Assembly: GCA_963791615.1 (NCBI GenBank)
Contig: CAWBTE010000006.1
Span: forward strand, 124,001-188,000
From: CAILZL01 sp963791615
Lineage (GTDB): Bacteria; Pseudomonadota; Gammaproteobacteria; Steroidobacterales; Steroidobacteraceae
Direction of reading: 5' to 3'
Length of the DNA: 64,000 nt
The position numbers were made by a program, and so were the translations under genes. The notes beneath the pieces were generated by a model. The model did not search any database. It was not told where the DNA came from and was given only the letters and a program-made list of their open reading frames with translations. Below, piece by piece: positions 45,835 to 54,502 of this stretch; within the stretch, counting starts at the first letter, position 1, and the number at the start of each line of letters is the position of its first letter.

Positions 45835-46347
45835 CTATTCGTTCAGCAACTGATGCAACTGCGAGGCAACTTCCAGTTCATCGCCCCGTGAAAAACCCTG
45901 GTGCGAGTAGCGCAATTTGCCATCCCGATCGATCAGCACGATCAGCGGCATGGTCTTCAGGTTGAACTGACTGCTGGCCGACTGGCTGACATCAATCAGT
46001 ACCGGAAACTTCAGTCCCAGACTGCGGGTCATTGCGGCGGCCTGCTCGGCGCTATCACCTACATTCACACCCAGGGTCAGCAAACCGGCGCGCTGATACT
46101 TGTCATTGATCGCATCCAGCGCCTGCATGGCCTGGCGACAGTCGCCACACCATCGAGCCCAGAACCCCATGACAACAACACTGCCGCGTTGCTCTGACAG
46201 GCGGATTACCTCGCCGGTCAGGGTTCGCATGGAAAAATCCGTCGGTTCAGCCGCTTGGGTCAGCGAGCCAACACACAGGCACCCCACATAGAGCCACCGC
46301 TGTAACCGCAAGAACCCGTTGTATCGCTGCCTGTTGCTACCGTTCAT
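45835..46347 (-). CDS. TlpA/ResA-like periplasmic thioredoxin
   Basis: About 170 residues from ATG 46347 (MNGSNRQRYNG), with a signal segment (LYVGCLCVGSLTQAAE). The redox motif is VVVMGFWARWCGDCRQAMQA (CGDC). The rest follows the TlpA fold, with MPLIVLIDRDGKLRYSHQGF including the cis-proline. It would reduce or exchange disulfides in the periplasm. It is the first gene of the motor-cluster direction, 28 bases upstream of the next gene. Confidence 0.88.
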   Translation of the reverse strand: MNGSNRQRYNGFLRLQRWLYVGCLCVGSLTQAAEPTDFSMRTLTGEVIRLSEQRGSVVVMGFWARWCGDCRQAMQALDAINDKYQRAGLLTLGVNVGDSAEQAAAMTRSLGLKFPVLIDVSQSASSQFNLKTMPLIVLIDRDGKLRYSHQGFSRGDELEVASQLHQLLNE

Positions 46348-46660
46348 TGCCAATCCTGAACCCTCGGGGTTGCCATGCCAGTCACGTTTCCACCGCCTAC
46401 AATTTGCAACGCACACACAGACTCACGCAAGGAATCTGCGGCCAGATCAACGTGTCGACCCAAGCGCCACTCAGAGCCGCAAGCGTGTCGTGTTTCTTCC
46501 GTCGCCGCAAAATGTCGTGGAAAGCCGGCAACCCGTACTTCCTGCCATCAGTTTGCAGTTATGTTCAGGTAATTGAATGTGAAAGCCGGCACAGATTCCC
46601 GGCCTGAGTCTCAGAGCCTGTTAACCAGTTCGCGCACTGGCAGCAATGCGGCCACAACCG

Positions 46661-46695
46661 CAAAGAAAAGGGCGATGACTGGCCGGTCATCGCCC
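46661..46695 (-). terminator. Rho-independent terminator after the small secreted-protein genes
   Basis: On the minus strand a perfect 10-bp stem (GGGCGATGAC/GTCATCGCCC, 6-base loop) is followed by TTTTCTTT. It lies about 80 bases past the stop at 46777. The remainder of 46348-46776 has no gene; an isolated GAGCCTGTTAAC at 46615 resembles the MITE ends. Confidence 0.8.
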
Positions 46696-46776
46696 GATGT
46701 GGCCAGCACGCTGGCCGAGACAGGAATGCTCCATTCCGAATTTGTCCAAATTGAGGGCACCTTTACATGGGCACTT

Positions 46777-47004
46777 CTACATCGGCGCCTTGGCAGCACT
46801 GTAGCCCGAGGATCTCCAGTACTTGTACCTGGCCTGTAAAGTATGCCGCTGCTCGTCGGTCAGCGATTCCAAGGCTACCTGGCCGACTGTCGCGGCCTGT
46901 GGTGCAACCAGATCGGCCCTGGCGTCGGAAATTTCCGAACGGCCAATGGCGCTGGCAGCAACCATCAGACACAAACCTGCAGTGATGGATAACTTACGTT
47001 TCAT
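46777..47004 (-). CDS. Small secreted hypothetical protein (75 aa)
   Basis: ATG 47004 has an AGGAG box 5 bases upstream. The signal peptide is KRKLSITAGLCLMVAASAI. The mature part (VALESLTDEQRHTLQARYKYW) is a single predicted amphipathic helix ending in basic residues. I do not recognise a family. It follows the repeat-protein gene by 36 bases on the same strand and precedes a terminator, so the pair forms a short operon. Confidence 0.68.
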   Translation of the reverse strand: MKRKLSITAGLCLMVAASAIGRSEISDARADLVAPQAATVGQVALESLTDEQRHTLQARYKYWRSSGYSAAKAPM

Positions 47005-47039
47005 GACTGCTCCTGTTGATTGATCAAGTGAATCAAGCC

Positions 47040-47340
47040 AGCACCACGCCATTCACACGTGGCACCTTGGCGCCCGAGATCCCATCAGCCAGCACCACGC
47101 CATTCACGCGTGGCACCTTGGCGCCCGAGACCCATCAGCCAGCACCACGCCATTCACGCGTGGCACCTTGGCACCCGAGATCCCATCAGCCAGCACCACG
47201 CCATTCACGCGTGGCACCTTGGCGCCCGAACCCATCAGCCAGCACCACGCCATTCACGCGTGGCACCTTGGCACCCGAGACCCATCAGCCAGCACCACGC
47301 CATTCACGCGTGGCACCTTGGCACCCGAGACCCATCAGCC
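47040..47340. repeat. Tandem repeat, six units of 49-51 bp
   Basis: Units begin (plus strand) with AGCACCACGCCATTCACGCG at 47040, 47091, 47141, 47192, 47241 and 47291, giving lengths 51, 50, 51, 49, 50 and 50. They are nearly identical, differing mainly by GAGATCCC versus GAGACCC or GAACCC and a few single bases. They are contiguous with no spacers. A 51-base unit equals 17 codons on the minus strand. Confidence 0.95.
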
Positions 47341-47402
47341 AGCACAGAGCCAGAAACCAGCAAAGCACCCATAGAAACCATTGCTATCATAGACTTACGC
47401 AT
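47040..47402 (-). CDS. Secreted protein made of 17-residue tandem repeats, frame broken
   Basis: ATG 47402 has a GGAG box 6 bases upstream and encodes a clear signal peptide (SMIAMVSMGALLVSGSVLA). A full 51-base unit translates as ADGISGAKVPRVNGVVL. With every unit at 51 bases the gene would run through all six repeats to a TGA after the last VVLA. As written, the first unit after the signal lacks one base, giving a stop after about 31 residues (VPRCHA). The missing bases may be assembly errors in a repeat or real length variation. Function unknown; it pairs with the small secreted gene downstream. Confidence 0.55.
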
Positions 47403-47697
47403 ACTATCTCCAATATTTAGTTAAAGCATGACCTTAACAGCAGGCCATTCTTTGTCATAAGCGACAGAAGAATGTGAGCCCGCGCACAATACCGTCGGAG
47501 ATAGGATTGGTTTCAGGCAATAACTGATTTGTTTATTGGAGCTACGCCGATGATCAGCATGCTCGGCACCCCACTGTTCTGTTCTTTTTCAACATGTTGG
47601 CAGTTGTTTTTATCAGAATGACTAGCTGACGCCAGCATGAGCACATGCCACAATGCCTCCGGAGTCCGGAATAATAAGAAAGCCATACCTGATCAGC

Positions 47698-48369
47698 ATG
47701 TACCCGAATACGAATCCGCCAGACTCGCACAACACCGCTTTCAACAGTCACGCCGTCGCTGAACTGAACGCCCAGCCCGCCGTCACCCGGCTACTGTCGG
47801 CTTGGCGCTCGGGAGATAACTCGGCACTGCAGCAACTCACGCCATTGGTTTACGAAGAACTGCGCAGCCTCGCCCGCCGCTACATGCGTCGCGAACGTGA
47901 CAGTCACACCCTGCAGGCCACCGCCGTGGTGCATGAAGCCTTCGTGCGTATGGTGGATATGGAAGTGCCCTGGCAGGATCGCACCCACTTCTATGCCATC
48001 GCCGCTACTTTGATGCGTCGTATTCTGGTGGATCACGCCAAAGGCAAGCAGCGTAGCAAACGGGGGGGTAACGCACAGATTCGCAGCCTCGAATCAAGCG
48101 ATATTCCTACCAACCTTCCTGGCAGCGATCCCTATGATGTACAGGACATCGACGAAGCACTCGCACAACTGGCAAAAGTCGATGAGAAGCTGGCCCGGGT
48201 GCTGGAGATGCACTACTTCGGAGGGCTGTCCTGTCCGGAACTGGCGCAACTGCTGGAGATATCTGAAGCCACCGTACATCGTCAGTTGCGACTGGCCAAG
48301 GCATGGATGCTCAAGGAGCTCCGCCCGGATCAGATCCCGGATAATTCCGATGCATCTGACAGCGATTAA
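47698..48369 (+). CDS. ECF-type RNA polymerase sigma factor
   Basis: About 223 residues from ATG 47698 (an ATG at 47653 is possible). Region 2 covers LTPLVYEELRSLARRYMRRE to HTLQATAVVHEAFVRMVD; region 4 is an HTH, VLEMHYFGGLSCPELAQLLE-ISEATVHRQL. The combination fits the ECF-like family (Sig70_ECF/X6 type) that usually neighbours serine/threonine kinases with TPRs, as here. It probably activates a stress or envelope regulon controlled through the kinase. The 47403-47697 interval upstream contains no gene. Confidence 0.92.
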   Translation: MYPNTNPPDSHNTAFNSHAVAELNAQPAVTRLLSAWRSGDNSALQQLTPLVYEELRSLARRYMRRERDSHTLQATAVVHEAFVRMVDMEVPWQDRTHFYAIAATLMRRILVDHAKGKQRSKRGGNAQIRSLESSDIPTNLPGSDPYDVQDIDEALAQLAKVDEKLARVLEMHYFGGLSCPELAQLLEISEATVHRQLRLAKAWMLKELRPDQIPDNSDASDSD

Positions 48370-48435
48370 TCTGTTACTACCGGGACCGGATCGAACCGCC
48401 CGGCTCGCCAACAAAGCAGCTGATCCACGGCGTCA

Positions 48436-51178
48436 ATGAAGACCGTTAATCCACGCTGGGCGCGCATTCAGGAACTGTTCAATCAGGCCGCAGACATGAC
48501 GCTGGCCGAACGCAGCGGTTTTCTCGACCGCGAATGCAGTGACGATCCAGTGCTGCGCAAGGAACTGGACGATCTGCTGGCCGCTGATGCCGGTCCACCT
48601 TCGGATCTGCAAAGTGGCATCAAGGCCAGTCTGCTCACCCGCTCCATCAGCAGTGCCATGGACCTCACCAGTCGCGACCGGCGCAAAGAATTGATCGGCA
48701 CCATCATCGGCGCCTATCGGCTGACTGCGGTGCTTGGTCATGGTGGCGCGGGTACGGTCTATCTGGGAGAACGCGCCGACCGCCAGTACTCCGCGCAGGT
48801 AGCCGTCAAGGTGGTGGAAAACGCACTGCTTCACGACGACGTGGCACAGCGCTTCACGGCGGAACGCCAGATTCTGGCCAGCCTGAACCACCCCAACATT
48901 GCGCGACTGCTGGACGCCGGCGAAACCCGCAGTGGACAGCCCTACCTGGTCATGGAATACGTGCACGGCGAACCCATCGACCGCTATTGCGACAGCCGCA
49001 AGCTGGATGTGAAGCAGCGCCTCGAGATCTTCGTGAACGTCTGCGCTGCCGTGCAATACGCACACCAGAACCTGATCGTGCATCGCGACCTCAAACCTGG
49101 AAATATCCTGGTCGCTCCAGATGGCACGCCCAAGCTGCTGGACTTCGGCATTGCCAAGCTCATGGACGCCAGCGCCAAGGCTGCGGCCTCTGCCGCTGCC
49201 GAACAGGCGCTGACGCGCATGAATGACCGGCTGCTGACACCCGAGTACGCCAGCCCGGAACAGATACTGGGCCAGAATGTCACCACCGCCAGTGATGTAT
49301 ATGCGCTGGGAATTGTCCTGTTCGAACTGCTGACGGGTGCGCGCCCTTACCAGGTGCATGCGCTCAGCCAACTGGAACTGGAGCGTGTGATCTGCGTGAT
49401 TGATCCGCCCCGCCCCAGCCTGCTGCTCGAACGCATGATGCGCAAGGAAGCGGATGCGCCACAACTGGACATGCAAGCGGTAGGCACAGCGCGCACCAGC
49501 AGTCCAAAGCGGCTGGTGCGCGCCCTGAGTGGGGATCTGGATGCCATTATCCTGCGCGCACTGCGCAAGGAACCCGGACAGCGCTATCGCTCCATCGAGC
49601 ACTTTGTCGAAGACATCAACCGGCACCTGAACCAGGAACCGGTAGAAGCGCGTCAAGGCAACTGGTTCTACTACAGCAAACGGTTTGTTCGCCGCAACAC
49701 ACTGGGAGTGATTTCTGGCGCGGCAGCGCTGGTCGCCCTGATCAGTTTCACCATCGCACTCACCGTGCAAAACCAGCGCATTGCTGAACAACGCGATCTG
49801 GCGACACAACAGACTGCGGTCGCCGAATATGTCAGCAGCTTCATGCAGAACGTGTTTGAAAACTCCGACCCTTTCAACAGCCTGGGCAAAGAAATCACTG
49901 CAAAAGAGTTGCTGGACAAGGCCGGCGCCCGTATTGCCGACGATGAAAACCTGCGCCAGTTACCTGAAGCCAAGGCCGAGCTGCTGCAATCAATCGGTCG
50001 CGCCTACCAGCGGCAGAACCAGGGCGAACTGGCTATCAGGTACCTGGAAGATTCACTCAGGCTGCAACGGGCGATGCCCGACAAGTCGCGAGCAACCTTA
50101 CCCATTACCCTTAATTATCTTGGTGTGGCGCAGCGTGAAAATGGTCAACTGGTAGCAGCCGGGCAATTCGTTTACTGAAGCGAAGAGCGTTATTTGAGAA
50201 CGCTGACCGGACAAAACGCCACGAGTATATACAGCTCTTGTCAGATATCGGTCGTCTTGGAACTGAAAAACAGCGATCCAGAAAGCGCCCTTCAAATTCA
50301 AGAAGCTTGCTTTGTCATTGGCAAAGTCAATTTATGAAAGCACCAATCCTGAAATTGGTGCATTTTAAGCGATCTAGCTCAAAGTCACTCTTGGTTGGGA
50401 AATCTGGATGCTGCCATTGCAGCGGCCCGTGAAGCATCTGCCATTAATCATGCTGCCTTGCCTGAAACTCATCCGGATCGAGCGTATTCGGATTACGTTC
50501 TTGGAGATCTATTGGCACGGCAACGCAAGTTTGACGAGGCATCGCCCTCTAGTTACTCAAGCACTTGCAACACAGAGACTGCTCTTCGGCGAAGGCAACC
50601 TGACGCTGGCTAACACACTCGACACCCTCGCATTAATTCAGCAAGGTCAAGGCAAACTGGATGCCGCTGAGCAAAGCGCCCGGGAGGCGCTACGCATCGC
50701 TGAAAAGGCCGCTGGCACGACCAGCATCGACACGATTTATCTGAAAACAGCGCTGGCTGACGTGCTGCTCAAACGCAAGCAGTATGGCGAAGCCATTACG
50801 CTGACCACCGATGCGATGAATACGCTTGAGAGTCTCAAACAGGGAGATCATCAGTACATGGCTTCGGCAGAATACCTGCGGGCGGAAGCGCTCTATGCCA
50901 GCCGCCGCTATGCACAGGCTGAACCCTTGTTACGCGATAACATTTCCCGCTGGCAGCAGAATGACTCCCCCGTCTGGCGCGAGGCGCGCGCACAGAATCT
51001 GCTCGGTGCGACGCTGTTGGCGCTGAACAAGGCCGAAGGTGTAACCCTGCTGCAGAGTTCGTATCAGGTGCTGCAGGGCAAGGACAGCGGCGCTTCGGCG
51101 GAGATACTGAACGAAGCGCGAGCAAGAATGCTCAAGCATGGTGTGGGACAGCCCCAAGTATCCACTACCCGACCATAG
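48436..51178 (+). CDS. Membrane Ser/Thr protein kinase with C-terminal TPR domain, broken by several frameshifts
   Basis: The kinase domain (about residues 90-400) has GHGGAGTVYLG, VAVKVV, the catalytic IVHRDLKPGNIL and LLDFGIAKL. A membrane helix follows (GVISGAAALVALISFTIALT, about 425), then TPRs: LQSIGRAYQRQNQGELAIRY, and downstream SDLAQSHSWLGNLDAAIAAA and TLALIQQGQGKLDAAEQSAR. Between about 50165 and 50550 the frame changes five times (near 50168, 50258, 50312, 50366 and 50545; both single deletions and insertions). The rest is intact. It follows the ECF sigma gene and is likely its signalling partner. Confidence 0.88.
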
Positions 51179-51244
51179 ACCGTCGGCATTCGGCAACTTC
51201 ATCGGGAACTAAAAGATCCACACTCACGTCTGTTAGAGTCGGCA

Positions 51245-52120
51245 TTGTCCTCAAGCAAGTGGGAACCGAAATGCAAAGCATTTCGTACCAGTGTACTGAC
51301 CTTTGTTCTGGTGTTCGTGCTGGGAATCAACACCAGTTTCGCCGATGCGCGTCAGGATGCGGCGCTGATCAATGCCACGCAGGTGCTCAAGGAACTACGC
51401 AGTGCGCCGGATCAGAATGTGCCCAACTGGCTGCTGGAACGCGCCTATGCTGTGGCAGTACTGCCCAGTGTAATCAAGGTGGGTTTGATTGGCGGTGGCC
51501 GACGCGGCTCTGGCGTCATGGTGCTGCGTCAGGCGGATGGCAGCTGGGGTAATCCGGTATTCATCAACATCACTGGCGGCAGTCTGGGCTTGCAGTGGGG
51601 TGTTCAGTCCACCGACCTGATGCTGGTATTCACCTCCAAAGCCAGCGTTGAAGGCTTGGTGGGGGGCAAAGTGACGCTGGGCGCCGATGCATCCGTCGCC
51701 ACCGGCCCGGTGGGACGGCAAACCGCCGCCGCAACTGACATTGGCCTGACTGCGCAGGTTTATTCGTATTCACGCAACAAGGGGTTGTTCATCGGCGTGT
51801 CGCTGGATGGTTCAGCGCTGACCATCGATAACAAGGACAACGCCGCCTACTACGGTCGCCCCGGCATTCTGGCCAGCGAGATCACGGCCGCCAATGGTCT
51901 GCGCGCACCTGAATCTTCCCGGGCGTTTGTCAGCGCGCTCGGCACACCACCTGCCGCCTCTCCTGCGCCAACAACCGCAACGCCTCAGTCCGTTGTCAGC
52001 CCTGCGAATCCAGTCACCACCAGTCCGGGCGCTGTCGCCTCGGAGACTGGCAACCAGCCCAGTGGCCTGGTGACCTATCCAATGGAAGACAAAAGTCCAG
52101 GCGCTGAACCGCCGCAATAA
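51245..52120 (+). CDS. SYLF (Ysc84)-domain lipid-binding protein
   Basis: About 291 residues. A hydrophobic signal (VLTFVLVFVLGINTSFADAR) precedes a SYLF domain: AVAVLPSVIKVGLIGGGRRG, GVMVLRQADGSWGNPVFINI, GSLGLQWGVQSTDLMLVF and the closing RNKGLFIGVSLDGSAL. The tail is P/A/T-rich. SYLF domains bind phosphoinositides in eukaryotes; bacterial roles are unclear. The frame opens with TTG at 51245. An ATG at 51271 in another frame (MQSISY) would fit better with one base removed around 51285, so the start is uncertain. Confidence 0.85.
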   Translation: MSSSKWEPKCKAFRTSVLTFVLVFVLGINTSFADARQDAALINATQVLKELRSAPDQNVPNWLLERAYAVAVLPSVIKVGLIGGGRRGSGVMVLRQADGSWGNPVFINITGGSLGLQWGVQSTDLMLVFTSKASVEGLVGGKVTLGADASVATGPVGRQTAAATDIGLTAQVYSYSRNKGLFIGVSLDGSALTIDNKDNAAYYGRPGILASEITAANGLRAPESSRAFVSALGTPPAASPAPTTATPQSVVSPANPVTTSPGAVASETGNQPSGLVTYPMEDKSPGAEPPQ

Positions 52121-52140
52121 GCGCGGGTTATGCCCTGCCG

Positions 52141-52788
52141 TTACTCGTCCGATGAAGCTGGGCAGCTGACTCCTGTACCGCCCAGCCCGCAATAGCCACG
52201 GGGATTCTTGGCCAGATATTGCTGGTGATAGCCCTCAGCAAAGTAGAACTCAGGGGCGTCCAGAACCTCGGTGGTGATCGCACCGTAACCCGTTGCACTC
52301 AACACACGCGCATAGTCTTCGCGACTGCGCTCAGCCGCAGCACGCTGCTCCATGTCAAAAACGTAAATCCCGGATCGATACTGGGTGCCACGATCATTTC
52401 CCTGGCGCATACCCTGCGTCGGGTCGTGGGATTCCCAGAACACGACGAGCAATTCCCGGTAGCTGACCTTATCGGGATCAAATACCACCTGCACTACTTC
52501 GTTGTGCCCTGTAAGACCGGTGCAAACTTCTTCATAGGTCGGGTTCGGCGTAATACCAGCGGCGTAACCCACGGTGGTGCTGAACACACCCGGCTGCTGC
52601 CAGAATTTGCGCTCTGCTCCCCAGAAGCAGCCAAGACCAAATAACGCTCGCTGCATACCTGCCGGATAAGGTGGCGCCAGTGCGTTCCCGGTAACGTAAT
52701 GCCGATCGGGCACAGTCATGGCCCGGATACGACCCGGTAACGCCTGCCCAGCTGTAGGCGCACGCAGTTTGCTGGCATTGAGAAACAT
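52141..52788 (-). CDS. msrA: Peptide-methionine (S)-S-oxide reductase MsrA
   Basis: 215 residues. The catalytic motif GCFWGAE is at about residue 53, followed by VGYAAGITPNPTYEEVCTG, VVFDPDKVSY, FWESHDPTQGMRQGND and YHQQYLAKNPRGYCGLGGTG. It repairs oxidised methionine. The N-terminal 40 residues resemble the longer MsrA subfamily. It is convergent with the SYLF gene (20-base gap). Confidence 0.97.
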   Translation of the reverse strand: MFLNASKLRAPTAGQALPGRIRAMTVPDRHYVTGNALAPPYPAGMQRALFGLGCFWGAERKFWQQPGVFSTTVGYAAGITPNPTYEEVCTGLTGHNEVVQVVFDPDKVSYRELLVVFWESHDPTQGMRQGNDRGTQYRSGIYVFDMEQRAAAERSREDYARVLSATGYGAITTEVLDAPEFYFAEGYHQQYLAKNPRGYCGLGGTGVSCPASSDE

Positions 52789-52855
52789 GATCGTGATTCC
52801 AGTTAGCGCGACACGCTAGAATACTGCTCCGCGTTTTCAACTTCTGGCAAGCAAC

Positions 52856-53101
52856 ATGTCATCCATCTGTCACGCCCACAACCTGGTCAGCCCATTGCCC
52901 GAAACCCGGCGGTTTGGCATCAAGGTCAAAGTACGCAGTTCCGATCCCTTCCGGAATCTGGTGGGTAGCGACTGGCACCGTGAACACTGGTTTGCCAGCG
53001 CCAGCGAACGCGATGCGACGCTGGCCAGCATGAGCGAGAAATACGTGTATTTCCGGCCCGGCGACAAACCGAGCCTGGATTTCGAGAAGATTGACCGCTA
53101 G
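52856..53101 (+). CDS. Hypothetical protein (81 aa)
   Basis: A short protein with charged, aromatic-rich sequence (NLVGSDWHREHWFASASERD, EKYVYFRPGDKPSLDFEKID). It has no signal or membrane segment and looks like a compact cytoplasmic domain. I do not recognise it. It is divergent from msrA and convergent with the kinase gene. The coherent composition favours a real gene, though there is no strong ribosome-binding site. Confidence 0.6.
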   Translation: MSSICHAHNLVSPLPETRRFGIKVKVRSSDPFRNLVGSDWHREHWFASASERDATLASMSEKYVYFRPGDKPSLDFEKIDR

Positions 53102-53136
53102 AAAAATTCGCCTGCAATAACAAGCGAACAGGCCGA

Positions 53137-54483
53137 TCAGAACTGACCGTCACCCGGATTCTGCAACCGCCCAATCAGGTTGCGCAGGAATACTTTGTTG
53201 AAGCGCAACTGGCAGGCTGCCGAGGCCTGCTCAATCAGGGTTGAACTCACCTTCATCAGGGTCAGATCGGTCGCCGCCTGAATGGTCGCCATGCGTTTGG
53301 CGCCGCGCAGATAGCTGGTCTCACCGAAGCAATCCCCGGCGTCAATCTGACCTACATTACGACCATTGCGCACCACCGATGCGGTACCAGACACAATCAC
53401 ATAGAAACGGTCATCCATTTCGCCTTCACGAACGATTTCTTCGCCTGCCTGATAATCCTGCCACTGGCTAGCGCGCAGTACTTCCATGATTTCGCCATGT
53501 GAAAAATCATGGAAAAACCTCAGCGTGCGCAGAATGGAAAACTGCTCCTGGGAATCCAGTTTCTTGGATCCCTCCCGCAGACGCTGGTGCACACGCGTCA
53601 GTTCGGCCGCGAGCTCCAGTCCATTTCGGTAACGCTTGCCGGGCTCTTTCTGCAGCGCCTTGGCCACCACTTCTTCAATCACTTCGGGAATATCCGCGCG
53701 CAAGGTGTGGATGGGCGGCGGCGTGGCAAAGACGATCTGGTGCAGCAACTTGGACAGATTGCTGCCACGGAACGGCCGATAGCCGGTCAGCAATTCATAC
53801 ATCACGGCGCCCAGTGAATAGAGATCGGAGCGGTTGGTGATCTCTTCTGACTGCACCTGTTCGGGAGACATGTAGGATGGACTGCCAGCAATGCCTTCGA
53901 TGCGGGAAATATCCGAATCAGCCACCAGCGCGATACCGAAATCAATGATACGTACATCATTGGACTGCGTCAGCATCAGGTTCGATGGCTTGATGTCACG
54001 ATGGATGACGCCGCGACTGTGCGCGTAGTGCAGCGCCTTGGCGCACTTGTAAATGATTTCGACCACATCCTGTACCGGCAAGAGATTGTCCGGTTTGCAG
54101 TAAGCCGACAACGTGCGTGCGCCATGAATGTGCTCGGTAACAATATAGCAACGACTATTTTCTTCACCGGCATCATAAATAGGCAGAATGTTCGGATGCT
54201 GCAACATGCCAACCATGTGCGCTTCCGAGAGGAACATCTTGCGTGCGATACGCGCCTTCTCGGCACTGCCGGCTTCTATGTTGTAGACCTTGATGGCTAC
54301 GTCGCGGCGGTAGTACGGATCATGCGAAAGGTACACCACACCCGTGCTGCCCTTGCCTACTTCCTTGACGATGACGTACTTGCCCACTTTACCCAGCGAA
54401 GGGGCGTCGCCACGACTTGCGCCATGGCCGCCGGTTTGATCCAGACCATCACGCACGGCATGTAGTAAAGGAGTTGCTTTCAC
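53137..54483 (-). CDS. Ser/Thr protein kinase fused to a cyclic-nucleotide-binding domain
   Basis: About 448 residues from GTG 54483. Kinase domain: VGKGSTGVVYLSHD, RDVAIKVYN, VIHRDIKPSNLML, RIIDFGIALV, SPSYMSPEQVQSEEITNRSD. After a linker, a cNMP-type beta barrel occupies about 320-430: GEEIVREGEMDDRFYVIVSG, GDCFGETSYLRG and RMATIQAATD. No membrane helix is predicted, so it is cytosolic. The fusion suggests kinase activity or targeting controlled by a small ligand. It lies 19 bases downstream of pgpA in the same direction; a longer start would overlap pgpA. Confidence 0.92.
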   Translation of the reverse strand: MKATPLLHAVRDGLDQTGGHGASRGDAPSLGKVGKYVIVKEVGKGSTGVVYLSHDPYYRRDVAIKVYNIEAGSAEKARIARKMFLSEAHMVGMLQHPNILPIYDAGEENSRCYIVTEHIHGARTLSAYCKPDNLLPVQDVVEIIYKCAKALHYAHSRGVIHRDIKPSNLMLTQSNDVRIIDFGIALVADSDISRIEGIAGSPSYMSPEQVQSEEITNRSDLYSLGAVMYELLTGYRPFRGSNLSKLLHQIVFATPPPIHTLRADIPEVIEEVVAKALQKEPGKRYRNGLELAAELTRVHQRLREGSKKLDSQEQFSILRTLRFFHDFSHGEIMEVLRASQWQDYQAGEEIVREGEMDDRFYVIVSGTASVVRNGRNVGQIDAGDCFGETSYLRGAKRMATIQAATDLTLMKVSSTLIEQASAACQLRFNKVFLRNLIGRLQNPGDGQF

Positions 54484-54502
54484 AGGTATCCGGAAAACTA
54501 TG

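Noticed and set aside
47040..47340. CRISPR array
   Set aside because: Units are contiguous 49-51 bp tandem copies with no unique spacers, no nearby cas genes, and the minus strand reads as a signal-peptide repeat protein.
47016..47424. Plus-strand proline-rich repeat proteins across the tandem repeats
   Set aside because: Frames stay open only because of the repeat composition. They lack a signal or ribosome-binding site, whereas the minus strand has both.
48433..49809. Long antisense frame (458 residues) opposite the TPR kinase
   Set aside because: The plus strand has a full set of kinase motifs; the antisense product shows no domain and reflects GC-biased codon use.
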